Part shown: positions 1 to 8,540 of the stretch, piece after piece
Numbering within the stretch: position 1 is the first letter of the stretch
Layout: the number at the start of each line of letters is the position of its first letter
NCBI RefSeq assembly: GCF_002165625.1
Contig: NZ_NGNS01000009.1
Coordinates: 1-64,000 of the forward strand
DNA length: 64,000 nucleotides
Reading direction: 5' to 3'
Source of the DNA: Neiella marina
Lineage (GTDB): Bacteria > Pseudomonadota > Gammaproteobacteria > Enterobacterales > Neiellaceae
The notes under the pieces: generated by a model
Databases searched by the model: none
The model's input: the letters and a program-made list of their open reading frames with translations, nothing else
What the model was told of the DNA's origin: nothing
Position numbers and translations under genes: made by a program

Positions 1-1
1 T

Positions 2-85
2 TCAGTTAAAGTGCTGTGGCAAGGATGGCTCAAATTACAAGCCATCCTTGAAGGGTACGAGCTAGCCAAGTCTCTTGAACTCTAA
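2..85 (+). CDS. C-terminal end of an unidentified gene (partial)
   Basis: An open frame enters from the left edge and gives 27 residues ending KSLEL before a TAA at 83-85. The codons read like normal coding sequence of this genome and a T-rich stretch follows at about 114-121. The gene converges on the fliT-like gene at 166-519. Too little is present to name the protein. A flagellin-associated gene would fit the position, but nothing in the sequence shows it. Confidence 0.4.
   Translation, partial: SVKVLWQGWLKLQAILEGYELAKSLEL
20..50. repeat. Perfect 11-bp inverted repeat inside the partial gene
   Basis: CAAGGATGGCT at 20-30 is matched by AGCCATCCTTG at 40-50 across a 9-base loop. It lies within the last 22 codons of the partial gene and no T tract follows immediately, so it is not an ordinary intrinsic terminator. 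It could be mRNA structure near the 3' end or chance. Confidence 0.5.
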
Positions 86-165
86 GATGTGATCAAGAGA
101 CAGGCCTGTGGCTGCTTTTTTTATTGTCTTTACTATGCCTGCGACGATTTGTCAGCAAAGTGATT

Positions 166-519
166 TCAGCGAACTTTTTTGATTTGCTGGTAAGCGTTGA
201 CGCCAGCGGACGTTTGTCTCAACGCCAAAATGCCTTGTTTGGCGCTCTCTTTTTGTGATTCTGCTTGGCCAATCGCGCGCTTTGTCATTAACGAAATCTT
301 TCTCAGCAGCGGTTCTATTTGAGCTTGATTTTGCGCTGTTAACTGAGCGCATAACTCACGAGCTATGCCGTCTAGTAACTGCGCTTGAAAGTTAATCTGT
401 TCGGCGTATTTGGCGATGTCCTTGTCATCAACAGCTTCAGTAAGAGCTTCAAACGCGGCGTCCAATCGTTCTGTAATTATATCTAATTGGCTGCTGGCAT
501 CAGGTTGGTTAGTTGCCAT
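166..519 (-). CDS. fliT: FliT-like flagellar chaperone
   Basis: Encodes about 117 residues of mostly helical, charged sequence. FliT-type proteins are small cytoplasmic export chaperones, classically for the filament cap FliD. The identification rests on size, helical character, a basic C-terminal end with a VNAYQQI-like tail typical of such chaperones, and the position right behind fliS. The ATG at 519 (MATNQP) is preferred over an upstream one at 591, because the longer version would lie deep inside fliS. It overlaps the fliS stop by 11 bases, suggesting translational coupling. The family is poorly conserved, so the name is tentative. Confidence 0.55.
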   Translation of the reverse strand: MATNQPDASSQLDIITERLDAAFEALTEAVDDKDIAKYAEQINFQAQLLDGIARELCAQLTAQNQAQIEPLLRKISLMTKRAIGQAESQKESAKQGILALRQTSAGVNAYQQIKKVR

Positions 520-901
520 GATGAAATTCTTGTGGGATGCCGTCCCAACCTTCTTTGATTTCACGAATAATGCCTGATATTTCATCGACATGAGCTTTAT
601 CAGATTCGATGTTGGCGATAATCAATTTTTGCGTGCAGTAGTCATATAAAACGTCAAGGTTGCCAGCAATGCTACCCCCTTTATCCAAGTCGAGGCTGGC
701 TTTCAGTACGTCTAACAATCTGATTGCCTTGCTGATGCTCTCGCCGCGCAACTTAACGTCTTCACGATCAATGGCAACCGATGCGGCTGCCAAGTGGCCC
801 AATACATGCTGAAACACCGCTGCGACCTGCGCATGCGGAGACGCTTCTTGTAGCGAAGCGACGGTATTTTTTCGATATTGCTGAATAGAGTGTCGAGCCA
901 T
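509..901 (-). CDS. fliS: Flagellin export chaperone FliS
   Basis: Encodes 130 residues with the FliS pattern: an N-terminal QQYRKNTVASLQEASPH segment, a central helix with GESISKAIRLLDVLKASLD, then GGSIAGNLDVLYDYC and IANIESDKAHVDEI, and a Trp-containing last helix (KEGWDGIP). FliS binds flagellin C-termini in the cytoplasm and stops early polymerisation before export. The length fits the family. It is on the opposite strand to flrA, whereas in the Vibrio-type arrangement known to me fliS runs in the same direction as flrA. The fliT-like gene follows with an 11-base overlap. Confidence 0.88.
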   Translation of the reverse strand: MARHSIQQYRKNTVASLQEASPHAQVAAVFQHVLGHLAAASVAIDREDVKLRGESISKAIRLLDVLKASLDLDKGGSIAGNLDVLYDYCTQKLIIANIESDKAHVDEISGIIREIKEGWDGIPQEFHHGN

Positions 902-953
902 TGGGTATCACTTTTAATTTATGGGCTAAATACTAATCTGAGCCAGAATAATC

Positions 954-969
954 AATCGGCATGCCGATT
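954..969. promoter_or_regulatory. 16-bp perfect palindrome in the fliS-flrA intergenic region
   Basis: AATCGGCATGCCGATT is fully self-complementary and is followed on the + strand by a run of T to 973. It lies between the candidate fliS promoter and the fliS start. It could be an operator for a dimeric regulator or a 6-bp stem with a CATG loop. On the - strand it also presents GCCGATTG, close to a σ28 -10 box, but no matching -35 was found. Confidence 0.35.
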
Positions 970-990
970 TTTTGTCAATCTGAATCAATC

Positions 991-1009
991 AAGCAAAGAT
1001 TATACCGAG
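991..1009 (-). promoter_or_regulatory. Candidate σ54 promoter for fliS-fliT
   Basis: On the - strand the sequence reads TCGGTATAATCTTTGCTT. The GG and GC are exactly 10 bases apart, as in the -24/-12 consensus, and the TTTGCT side is good. The -24 side is imperfect. The predicted start, near 982, gives a leader of about 80 bases to fliS. Confidence 0.35.
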
Positions 1010-1102
1010 ATGATTACAACAAAGTTTAGATCAAATCGGTATGTGCTCTAATGCGCCATGTCGCATAACTCACAGCTTGGTAAAGTGATTTGCGAGCGAT
1101 AG

Positions 1103-1130
1103 TTGCCATGCTTTTGACTTTGGTTAGAAT
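1103..1130 (+). promoter_or_regulatory. σ70-type promoter of flrA
   Basis: TTGCCA at 1103-1108 and TAGAAT at 1125-1130 are each one mismatch from consensus and are separated by 16 bases. The start would be near 1137, about 80 bases before flrA. A housekeeping promoter fits flrA as the top of the flagellar cascade. No σ54-type site was found for this gene. Confidence 0.55.
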
Positions 1131-1187
1131 ACGGTTTGCGTACGTCAAAAACTTGAACATAAAGCGTTGGATAAACTGACAACAATA

Positions 1188-1229
1188 ATGAGCAAGGCAG
1201 CCAAGGTAATCAACAATAATGCACGGTAA
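1188..1229 (+). other. Possible 13-codon upstream reading frame overlapping the flrA start
   Basis: ATG at 1188 opens [13 protein letters not shown] and ends with TAA at 1227-1229, overlapping the flrA ATG at 1219 in another frame. Both starts sit in the same ten bases, AACAATAATG, at 1181-1190 and 1212-1221. Neither has a good Shine-Dalgarno sequence. It could be a leader peptide or chance. Confidence 0.2.
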
Positions 1230-2670
1230 CTCTGAAGTACTAGTGATCGATGATCACTTGAAGCGTCGACAACAACTTGAGCTCCTTTTGGAATTCGTCG
1301 GTGAACCCTGCAAACTGGTCGATTCAGCCAATGTTGGTGAGGTACTGACGTCTCAGGTCGCGTGGCGCAGTGTATTGGTTGGTCAAGTTGATGCTGGTGG
1401 TCAGGCTGGTCTAGTGAAACAACTCGCTAGCGAATACAAAGCACAGCCTTTTCTGTTAATCGGCGAAGGCGATGAAAGCCTTAGTCTGTTGCCGAACGTC
1501 ATCGGTGCGGTACTTGAACCGTTTAGCCATGGCCAAATGACACAAATGCTGCATCAGTGTCAGGACTATCATCTAAAAGCCCCTGCTGCGACAAAACCAA
1601 CCAATCAACACCAAGAAATTCTATTTCGTAGCTTGATTGGCCGCAGTTCTAGCATTCAACAAGTTCGTCAACTGATTCAACAGGTTGCTGGCACTGATGC
1701 CAACGTCCTGGTGTTGGGAGATTCGGGCACCGGTAAAGAAGTTGTCGCCCGCAACATCCACTATTTATCGGCTAGGCGCAAAGGCCCATTTGTGCCGGTT
1801 AACTGTGGCGCTATTCCAGCTGAACTGCTTGAAAGTGAGTTGTTTGGCCATGAGAAGGGAGCCTTCACCGGAGCCATCTCCGCCCGAAAAGGCCGTTTTG
1901 AAATGGCCCAAGGTGGTACTTTATTCCTCGATGAAATCGGTGATATGCCGCTAAACATGCAAGTAAAATTGTTGCGGGTTTTGCAGGAGCGATGTTTTGA
2001 ACGCGTGGGTGGTACTACGTCGATTACTGCTGATGTCCGCGTTGTCGCTGCAACTCACCGTAACTTAGAAGGCATGATTGAGCAGGGTGATTTCCGAGAA
2101 GATTTATTCTACCGCTTGAATGTCTTCCCAATTGAAATGCCATCACTGAAAGAGCGCAGTGAAGATGTTCCTTTGCTGATGCAGGAGTTGATCGAGCGGT
2201 TAGGCGCCGATCATAAAGCCGGTGTTCGTTTAACTGAGCTAGCTCTTGAATCACTGATGAAGCATGACTGGCCGGGCAATGTTCGTGAGCTCGCCAACTT
2301 GGTAGAACGGTTAGTGATCCTGTTTCCAAACGGTATGGTTGACGTTAACGACCTACCTCAGAAATATCGGCACCTCGAAGCACCAAGCTATGAGCACGAG
2401 TATGATGAGTCGTTGTTAGAGCAGGAAATGTTGAACGAGGTGTTCCAGACCGAAGTTTACGTGCCGCCCGAAAATACCGTCTCAACGCAGTTGCCGCCAG
2501 AGGGTGTTAACCTCAAAGAGATGATGACTGAGCTAGAAATCGACATGATCCGACAGGCTTTGGATACCACCGATTGGGTTGTTTCGAGGGCGGCCGACTT
2601 GCTCGGTATGCGTCGTACCACGCTAGTGGAAAAGATGCGTAAATACTCATTGTCTAAAGATACCGCCTAA
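1219..2670 (+). CDS. flrA: Flagellar master regulator FlrA/FleQ (σ54-dependent activator)
   Basis: Encodes 483 residues. The N-terminal ~115 residues resemble a receiver ([11 protein letters not shown]) but lack a phospho-acceptor Asp in the usual strand, as is known for FleQ/FlrA. The AAA+ domain follows, with Walker A GDSGTGKE at 167-174, the σ54-contacting GAFTGA loop at 214-219 and Walker B near 235-239. The C-terminal Fis-type helix-turn-helix holds [17 protein letters not shown]. It should bind DNA and drive σ54 promoters such as that of flrBC. An upstream in-frame start was not evident. The ribosome site is weak (AAGG, about 12 bases upstream). A stem-loop follows the gene. Confidence 0.93.
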   Translation: MHGNSEVLVIDDHLKRRQQLELLLEFVGEPCKLVDSANVGEVLTSQVAWRSVLVGQVDAGGQAGLVKQLASEYKAQPFLLIGEGDESLSLLPNVIGAVLEPFSHGQMTQMLHQCQDYHLKAPAATKPTNQHQEILFRSLIGRSSSIQQVRQLIQQVAGTDANVLVLGDSGTGKEVVARNIHYLSARRKGPFVPVNCGAIPAELLESELFGHEKGAFTGAISARKGRFEMAQGGTLFLDEIGDMPLNMQVKLLRVLQERCFERVGGTTSITADVRVVAATHRNLEGMIEQGDFREDLFYRLNVFPIEMPSLKERSEDVPLLMQELIERLGADHKAGVRLTELALESLMKHDWPGNVRELANLVERLVILFPNGMVDVNDLPQKYRHLEAPSYEHEYDESLLEQEMLNEVFQTEVYVPPENTVSTQLPPEGVNLKEMMTELEIDMIRQALDTTDWVVSRAADLLGMRRTTLVEKMRKYSLSKDTA

Positions 2671-2684
2671 TCCTTCTTCTTATA

Positions 2685-2710
2685 TGAGGTGTCATCATTA
2701 TGACACCTCA
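2685..2710 (+). terminator. Stem-loop after flrA, without a T tail
   Basis: An 11-bp perfect stem (GAGGTGTCAT with ATGACACCTC plus a closing T-A pair) has a four-base loop, CATT. It begins 15 bases after the flrA stop and lies just upstream of the flrB promoter. No T run follows, so it may stabilise the flrA mRNA end or terminate weakly. It is not a classic intrinsic terminator. Confidence 0.5.
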
Positions 2711-2750
2711 GAAATGTTCATTAACCACTTGATTTTCATATATAAAAAAG

Positions 2751-2767
2751 TTGGCATGCTGGCTGCA
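2751..2767 (+). promoter_or_regulatory. σ54 promoter of flrBC
   Basis: TTGGCATGCTGGCTGCA has GG and GC exactly 10 bases apart and close matches to TTGGCAC and TTGC. The predicted start is near 2777, about 28 bases before the flrB ATG at 2805. The site confirms that the longer flrB frame from 2751 is not the real start. FlrA is the obvious activator. Confidence 0.75.
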
Positions 2768-2804
2768 TTGGACTGTTAGATTCAATTATCTGACAGAGGC
2801 CTGT

Positions 2805-3893
2805 ATGCAGTCATCAAATCCTCTTGGGTTATCTCAGCCTAACTCGACGATGCCGTCGTCGATGGCCAGTTCGCTATTGTCCGGGGAACGGACTGAACTA
2901 CTGGCTCATTTAGTTGATGAACTGCCGTCTGGAATTGTCGTGCTGGACGATCAAGGGGTAGTGACCGACGCTAATCAAGCCGCTATTGATATGCTCGGCG
3001 AGCCGCTGACAGGAATCCGTTGGCGTAACATCAGTGAACGCTCTTTTCGTCCCCGCGAGGATGATGGCCATGAAATATCACTCAAAGATGGCCGTCGTAT
3101 CAAGTTTGTGACCCGTGCTATCCAAGGTGGCAAAGGTCAGCTCATTGTATTGACCGATTTGACCGAAACGCGGCAATTACAAGAGCGAGTTGCGCATATG
3201 CAGCGTTTATCGTCGCTCGGTAAAATGGTGGCTTCACTGGCTCACCAGGTTCGAACGCCGCTTGCTGCGGCAACCCTGTATGCGGCTAACTTGGGTAATG
3301 AGTCACTTAATGCCAAGGCTCGGCAGAAATTCCAAGGAAAGTTACTCGATCGGCTCAAAGATCTGGAAAACCAAGTGAACGATATGCTGCTTTTTGCCCG
3401 CTCTGGCGAGGGACTGGCGGCAGGCGAATTGTCTTGTCAGCAGTTGCTGACCTCAATTGAAAACTCTGTTGAAGTGATGATGCTGCAGCACAAAGCAAAT
3501 CTTATTGTGCGCTTACCGGAACCAGATTTGATGCTAACGGGCAATAGCAATGCGCTATCCAGTGCTATTAGCAACTTGGTACATAACGCATTGCAAGCTG
3601 ACGCCAACCGCATACAAATTAGTGCCAATCAATCTGATGATGGCCGCCTAGCGATTTGTGTTAGCGATGATGGCAGTGGTATCCCTGAGTCATTGATTCA
3701 GCAAATTCAACAGCCATTTTTTACCACTCGGAGTCAAGGTACTGGATTGGGTTTGGCCGTTGTCCAAGCTGTTGTCCAAGCCCATCAAGGGCAGTTAACC
3801 ATTCGCTCTAAACCCAATTTAGGAACCCAGGTTTGCATTGATCTGCCCCTGGCTAGCCATCAACCAAGCGCCAACGCGGTAGGAGAACAGTAA
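2805..3893 (+). CDS. flrB: Flagellar sensor histidine kinase FlrB/FleS
   Basis: Encodes 362 residues without membrane segments, so cytoplasmic. A PAS-like domain (GIVVLDDQGVVTDANQAA) is followed by the phospho-acceptor helix SLGKMVASLAHQVRTPLAA, with His at about residue 147. The ATPase part has an N-box NLVHNALQADANR, G1 DDGSGIP and G2 TGLGLAV. FlrB phosphorylates FlrC, one base downstream of its stop. The start at 2805 is chosen for the AGAGG at 2793-2797 and because the alternative at 2751 lies inside the σ54 promoter. Confidence 0.92.
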   Translation: MQSSNPLGLSQPNSTMPSSMASSLLSGERTELLAHLVDELPSGIVVLDDQGVVTDANQAAIDMLGEPLTGIRWRNISERSFRPREDDGHEISLKDGRRIKFVTRAIQGGKGQLIVLTDLTETRQLQERVAHMQRLSSLGKMVASLAHQVRTPLAAATLYAANLGNESLNAKARQKFQGKLLDRLKDLENQVNDMLLFARSGEGLAAGELSCQQLLTSIENSVEVMMLQHKANLIVRLPEPDLMLTGNSNALSSAISNLVHNALQADANRIQISANQSDDGRLAICVSDDGSGIPESLIQQIQQPFFTTRSQGTGLGLAVVQAVVQAHQGQLTIRSKPNLGTQVCIDLPLASHQPSANAVGEQ

Positions 3894-3894
3894 G

Positions 3895-5271
3895 ATGACT
3901 GCACACGTATTAGTTGTCGAGGACGATGCCGGCTTACGAGAGGCGCTGGTCGATACCTTAGAAATTGCTGGCTACAACTGCACTGAAACAGAGAGTGGCG
4001 AGGAAGCAATGCTGGCGTTGAAAGAGCCTGTGTTCGATATCGTCGTTTCTGATGTTCAAATGCAAGGAATGGATGGCTTGGGCTTATTGCGCTCGATTCG
4101 GGCAAAGTACCCTCAGCTACCAGTGTTATTGATGACTGCCTACGCCAATGTTCAGGACGCGGTGACTGCCATCAGAGATGGCGCGACTGACTATTTGTCA
4201 AAACCATTTGCCCCGGAAGTTCTGCTCAATCAGGTCAGCCGCTATGCGCCTGTTGCCCAAGCGGAACCATTACGGCCAGTGGTTGCGGATGCTAATTCGA
4301 AAGCATTACTTGATTTGGCTGCGCGGGTTGCTCAATCCGATGCCAGTGTCATGGTGCTGGGGCCATCTGGTGCTGGTAAAGAAGTACTAGCACGCTATAT
4401 CCACGACTGCTCTCCCCGTAATGAAGAGCCTTTCGTTGCCATCAACTGCGCAGCGATTCCAGAAAATATGCTTGAAGCCACCTTGTTTGGTTACGAGAAA
4501 GGTGCGTTTACTGGTGCCATACAAGCGTGTCCGGGCAAGTTTGAACAAGCGCAGGGAGGAACCTTGCTGCTAGATGAGATCACCGAAATGGAGTTGTCAC
4601 TGCAAGCGAAGTTGTTACGGGTGTTGCAGGAGCGAGAAGTAGAGCGCTTAGGGAGTCGCAAGACGATAGATTTGGATGTCCGCGTTTTGGCAACCAGTAA
4701 CCGAGATTTGCAACAAGCCGTTGCTGAAGGGAAGTTCCGCGAAGATTTGTTCTATCGCTTAAATGTCTTCCCATTGACTTGGTTGCCACTGGCCCAACGC
4801 GCCGCCGATATTGTTCCGCTTGCTAAACATCTAATCAAAAAGCACTGTAAACGCTCAGGTCAAGCAATTCCGGCATTGACCAAAGCAGCATGCAACAAAC
4901 TCAGCAGCTACCATTGGCCAGGAAATGTCAGAGAGCTTGATAATGTTATCCAACGAGCGTTGATTCTCCATCATGGTGATATTCAAGAGCACGACTTATT
5001 GCTTGAGTTGCAATCGCCAATGGTATCGAACGTTACCGCAGTGCAACCAGCGGTTCCGATGGAGCAAGCGCATGCATTAGCTGATGCGGCAGTCGCTGCT
5101 GATGATTTAGGTAGCGAATTGCGTCATCAAGAGCATCACATCATCCTGAAAACGCTAGCTGAATGTGGCGGAAAACGATCGGCTGTCGCTGAAAAGCTAG
5201 GAATTAGTGCTCGCACCTTGCGTTATAAAATTGCTCGGATGCGCGATCAAGGTATTGAAATACCAGCGTAA
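3895..5271 (+). CDS. flrC: Flagellar σ54-dependent response regulator FlrC/FleR
   Basis: Encodes 458 residues. The receiver has the acidic pair ED-D at 9-11, acceptor Asp53 in VVSDVQMQGMDG and the conserved Lys in YLSKPFAP. The AAA+ domain carries Walker A GPSGAGKE near 155-162 and GAFTGA near 203-208. A Fis-type helix-turn-helix (RSAVAEKLGISARTLRYK) closes the protein. FlrC-P is known in related bacteria to switch on basal-body and hook genes with σ54. The σ54 sites before fliE, fliK and flhA here are likely targets. The gene ends 17 bases before a strong terminator. Confidence 0.93.
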   Translation: MTAHVLVVEDDAGLREALVDTLEIAGYNCTETESGEEAMLALKEPVFDIVVSDVQMQGMDGLGLLRSIRAKYPQLPVLLMTAYANVQDAVTAIRDGATDYLSKPFAPEVLLNQVSRYAPVAQAEPLRPVVADANSKALLDLAARVAQSDASVMVLGPSGAGKEVLARYIHDCSPRNEEPFVAINCAAIPENMLEATLFGYEKGAFTGAIQACPGKFEQAQGGTLLLDEITEMELSLQAKLLRVLQEREVERLGSRKTIDLDVRVLATSNRDLQQAVAEGKFREDLFYRLNVFPLTWLPLAQRAADIVPLAKHLIKKHCKRSGQAIPALTKAACNKLSSYHWPGNVRELDNVIQRALILHHGDIQEHDLLLELQSPMVSNVTAVQPAVPMEQAHALADAAVAADDLGSELRHQEHHIILKTLAECGGKRSAVAEKLGISARTLRYKIARMRDQGIEIPA

Positions 5272-5288
5272 TTTATTTCGTTTAACTG

Positions 5289-5318
5289 AAAAAAAGCAGC
5301 CTGTTGGCTGCTTTTTTT
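5289..5318. terminator. Strong bidirectional intrinsic terminator after flrC
   Basis: A seven-base A run, the stem GCAGCC / GGCTGC with loop TGTT, and a seven-base T run form a near-ideal terminator. It separates the flrBC transcript from the fliE promoter that starts six bases later. Confidence 0.9.
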
Positions 5319-5323
5319 CGTGG

Positions 5324-5340
5324 TTGGCAAAGTCCTTGCA
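5324..5340 (+). promoter_or_regulatory. σ54 promoter of the fliE operon
   Basis: TTGGCAAAGTCCTTGCA matches the -24/-12 pattern with the exact 10-base gap between GG and GC. The start would be near 5352, 45 bases before fliE. FlrC control is expected from related systems. Confidence 0.8.
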
Positions 5341-5396
5341 AAAACACCTTTAGACTGAACTAACTGCCAAGAAATTGGCAACCAGAGGATTTCGTC

Positions 5397-5726
5397 ATGA
5401 AGGTGATGGCCAACGACGTTTTTCAACAGATGCAAGGTATGAAGCTCGAGGCGAATAGTAATATCGTTGAGCGCACAGCCATTGCTCCGTCAAATAATTC
5501 TTCTGTCGATTTTGGCAACTTGCTTCGCCAGGCCATCGACAACGTCAATGAACTTCAAGCTGACTCCAAAGCCAAGGCCACAGCCTTTGAAATGGGGGAT
5601 CGTTCAGTTTCGCTTGGTGACGTGATGATTGCGTCGCAAAAATCGGGCGTTGCCTTCGATGCAACTGTTCAGGTGCGCAATAAGTTGATGGAAGCGTACA
5701 AAGAAATTATGAGCATGCCGGTGTAA
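5397..5726 (+). CDS. fliE: Flagellar hook-basal body protein FliE
   Basis: Encodes 109 residues with the FliE pattern: [27 protein letters not shown], then [38 protein letters not shown] at the end, split here only by my description. FliE links the MS ring to the rod and is needed for type III export to start. It begins 57 bases after a σ54 promoter, with AGAGGA at 5384-5389 as ribosome site. It opens the fliEFGHIJ unit. Confidence 0.92.
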   Translation: MKVMANDVFQQMQGMKLEANSNIVERTAIAPSNNSSVDFGNLLRQAIDNVNELQADSKAKATAFEMGDRSVSLGDVMIASQKSGVAFDATVQVRNKLMEAYKEIMSMPV

Positions 5727-5743
5727 GTTAAGGAGATCATCTC

Positions 5744-7456
5744 GTGGCAGAAGCAGTGACCGACAACACCGACATCGTCGCCAGCAACAATGCTGATAAT
5801 AGTGCGATTGACTCGGAGCCAAGTAAAAACAAAGTGCTAGAAGGTTTGGGCAATATCGACTTGATGCGTCAAGTTGTCATCATATTGTCACTGGCGATCA
5901 GCTTAGCACTGTTAATTTTCGTCATGATGTGGGCTTATGAGCCGGACATGCGCCCGTTGGGTAAAATGGATACCGAAGAGCTGGTTGAAACGCTCAATTT
6001 TCTTGACCAAAACAAGCTTGATTACAAGATTGACGGCAACACCGTGATGGTCAAAATGTCGGAATATCAGAACATTCGCTTATTGATGACCCGCGCAGGC
6101 TTAATCAACGACTCTGAAGCTGGCGACAACATATTGATGCAAGATATGGGTTTTGGCGTATCTCAACGCTTGGAAGGCGAGCGTTTGAAGTACAGCCGAG
6201 AGCAGCAGCTGGCAAAAGCTATTGAAGCGCTAAATCCTGTCAAAAAAGCCCGGGTATTACTGGCTATTCCGAAGCAAAACGTCTTTGCTCGCCAAACCAA
6301 ACAACCATCTGCCACTGTGGTGGTTAGCCTTGCCAGCGGTCGTGCGCTGTTGCAAGAAGAAGTGGATTCCATCGTTGATATCGTTGCATCGGCCGTCCAT
6401 GGCATGGCGCCGGGCCGAGTCACGGTGACGGATCAAACTGGCCGATTGTTGAATTCAGGCTCTCAAGATCCACTGAGCATGGCACAGCGTCGTGAATATG
6501 AGTTGGAGCGCAAGCGCGAACAAGAGTATCTCGAGAAAATCGACACCATTATGATCCCCACCGTTGGCATTGAGCGCTACACCGCACAGGTTGACGTTGA
6601 TATGGACTTTACTGCGGTCGAGCAAACTCATCGCAGCTACAATCCCGATTTACCTGCGATTCGCTCTGAAATGACCGTAGAGAATGTCAATTCTGGTGAT
6701 TTGGCTGTCGGCATTCCTGGGGCGCTGACTAACCAGCCACCGCTGGATGCCAATATCCCTGAGGAAGCCGCTGGTGGAGAAGGTCAAAGCACGCCAACCA
6801 GTTCGCATCGTGAGGCAACTCGCAACTATGAATTGGATACCACCATTAGCCATACGCGCCAGCAAATCGGTGTCATCCGCCGGCTCAGTGTGTCAGTAGC
6901 GGTGGACTACAGTGATTCAGTTGACGCCGAAGGTAACCCAACAACGACACCACGGACCCAGCAAGAACTCGACAACATTCGCCGGTTGCTACAAGGCGGG
7001 TTGGGTTTCTCCCTCCAACGTGGCGATACCCTGGAGGTGGTGACGGTACCATTTGTTCGCCCAGATTTAGGGTTAATGGAAGAAAAAGCGTTCTACGATA
7101 CCGAATGGTTCCGTTACTCGATCAAATGGTTCATGTTGGCATTGGTATGTATTGCTCTCATCCTTGGCGTCATGCGGCCGATGTTGAAACGCCTGACCAG
7201 CAGCGATGAAGTTCAAGATGACGCGTTGTTACTTGATGGTCCTGTAGCTGGCAAGCTCGATGACACCATGCTGGCAGCGCAAGAAGCATTGCTTGAGGCG
7301 GATAACGACGAGCTGATTAGCACGCTCACCAGTGGTAGACTGGAACTGCCTGACTTACACCGCGATGAAGATGTGCTGAAAGCGGTGCGGGCGCTGGTTG
7401 CCAATGAGCCTGAACTGGCAGTTCAAGTGGTGAAAAGCTGGCTCGAAGATTCGTAA
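5744..7456 (+). CDS. fliF: Flagellar MS-ring protein FliF
   Basis: Encodes 570 residues, with a first membrane helix near 40-65 and a second near 455-475, and a large periplasmic ring-building region between them (RLEGERLKYSREQQLAKAIE and RVLLAIPKQNVFARQ are typical). The acidic C-terminus binds FliG. The start is GTG at 5744, supported by AAGGAG at 5730-5735. FliF forms the inner-membrane ring around the export gate. Confidence 0.94.
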   Translation: MAEAVTDNTDIVASNNADNSAIDSEPSKNKVLEGLGNIDLMRQVVIILSLAISLALLIFVMMWAYEPDMRPLGKMDTEELVETLNFLDQNKLDYKIDGNTVMVKMSEYQNIRLLMTRAGLINDSEAGDNILMQDMGFGVSQRLEGERLKYSREQQLAKAIEALNPVKKARVLLAIPKQNVFARQTKQPSATVVVSLASGRALLQEEVDSIVDIVASAVHGMAPGRVTVTDQTGRLLNSGSQDPLSMAQRREYELERKREQEYLEKIDTIMIPTVGIERYTAQVDVDMDFTAVEQTHRSYNPDLPAIRSEMTVENVNSGDLAVGIPGALTNQPPLDANIPEEAAGGEGQSTPTSSHREATRNYELDTTISHTRQQIGVIRRLSVSVAVDYSDSVDAEGNPTTTPRTQQELDNIRRLLQGGLGFSLQRGDTLEVVTVPFVRPDLGLMEEKAFYDTEWFRYSIKWFMLALVCIALILGVMRPMLKRLTSSDEVQDDALLLDGPVAGKLDDTMLAAQEALLEADNDELISTLTSGRLELPDLHRDEDVLKAVRALVANEPELAVQVVKSWLEDS

Positions 7457-7471
7457 GGTGAGGACAGAGTA

Positions 7472-8515
7472 ATGGCTGCAAAAGAACAAGAAAACAATAC
7501 TGCTGAGCCGCCTGAGCTGGAGGGGATGACGGGGTTTGATAAAACCGCCATCTTGCTGCTCAGCCTGACCGAAGAAGACGCCGCGTCAATTCTTCGCCAA
7601 TTGGAGCCCAAGCAAGTCCAGAAAGTGGGTATGGCAATGGCCGGTATGACCGACTTTACCCAAGAACGGATCACCGCGGTTCATAAACTATTTCTCGACG
7701 ATATTCAGAAGTATTCATCGATTGGTGTCGATAGTGCTGACTTTATTCGTAATGCACTAACCAAAGCACTCGGTGAAGACAAAGCTGGCAACTTAATCGA
7801 CCAGATTATCGCGGGTGGCGGCTCCAAGGGCTTGGATTCCCTGAAGTGGATGGATGCTCGCCAGGTAGCCAGCATTATTCAAAACGAACACCCACAGATC
7901 CAAACGATTGTGATGTCTTATCTTGAGCCTGAACAATCGGCTGAGATCATGTCGCAGTTCCCAGACAAGGTTCGGCTCGATTTAATGATGCGAATCGCCA
8001 ATCTTGAAGAAGTACAACCAGCAGCATTGCAGGAGTTGAATGAGATTATGGAGAAACAATTCGCGGGTCAATCAGGTGCGCAAGCAGCCAAGATGGGCGG
8101 CTTGAAAGCTGCCGCTAACATTATGAATTACCTCGATACCACTATCGAAGGTCAGCTGATGGATATGCTGCGCGAGAGTGACGAGGAAATGGCGCAGCAA
8201 ATTCAAGACTTGATGTTCGTCTTCGAGAACTTGATTGATGTTGACGACCGCGGTATCCAGGCGCTGCTTCGCGAAATCCAGCAAGAAGTGTTGCAGAAAG
8301 CCCTCAAAGGCTCCGATGATCAGCTCAAACAGAAATTCTTCACTAATATGTCCAAGCGGGCAGCCGAGCTGTTGGCAGATGATCTCGAAGCCATGGGCCC
8401 AATTCGGGTTGCCGATGTTGAAGCAGCACAAAAAGAAATTCTTTCCATTGCCCGACGCTTGGCTGACTCCGGAGAGTTGATGCTCAGTGCTGGTGGTGGT
8501 GACGAGTTCGTTTAA
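7472..8515 (+). CDS. fliG: Flagellar motor switch protein FliG
   Basis: Encodes 347 residues. The N-terminal domain (FDKTAILLLSLTEEDAASIL) binds FliF. The middle part has EHPQIQTIVMSYLEP, the EHPQ motif that contacts FliM. The C-terminal torque domain contains VDDRGIQALLREI and the charged KGSDDQLKQKFFTNMSKRAA helix that meets the stator. It follows fliF by 15 bases. Confidence 0.95.
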   Translation: MAAKEQENNTAEPPELEGMTGFDKTAILLLSLTEEDAASILRQLEPKQVQKVGMAMAGMTDFTQERITAVHKLFLDDIQKYSSIGVDSADFIRNALTKALGEDKAGNLIDQIIAGGGSKGLDSLKWMDARQVASIIQNEHPQIQTIVMSYLEPEQSAEIMSQFPDKVRLDLMMRIANLEEVQPAALQELNEIMEKQFAGQSGAQAAKMGGLKAAANIMNYLDTTIEGQLMDMLRESDEEMAQQIQDLMFVFENLIDVDDRGIQALLREIQQEVLQKALKGSDDQLKQKFFTNMSKRAAELLADDLEAMGPIRVADVEAAQKEILSIARRLADSGELMLSAGGGDEFV

Positions 8516-8540
8516 TTAGCATAGCGACCAGTTTACATCC

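Noticed and set aside
1081-1112. TAAAG...GCGATAG as a σ28 promoter for flrA
   Set aside because: The spacing between the halves is about four bases too short, and a better σ70 site overlaps it.
8072-8431. 119-codon - strand frame opposite fliG
   Set aside because: It lies wholly under the conserved FliG C-terminal domain and has no ribosome site or recognisable product.
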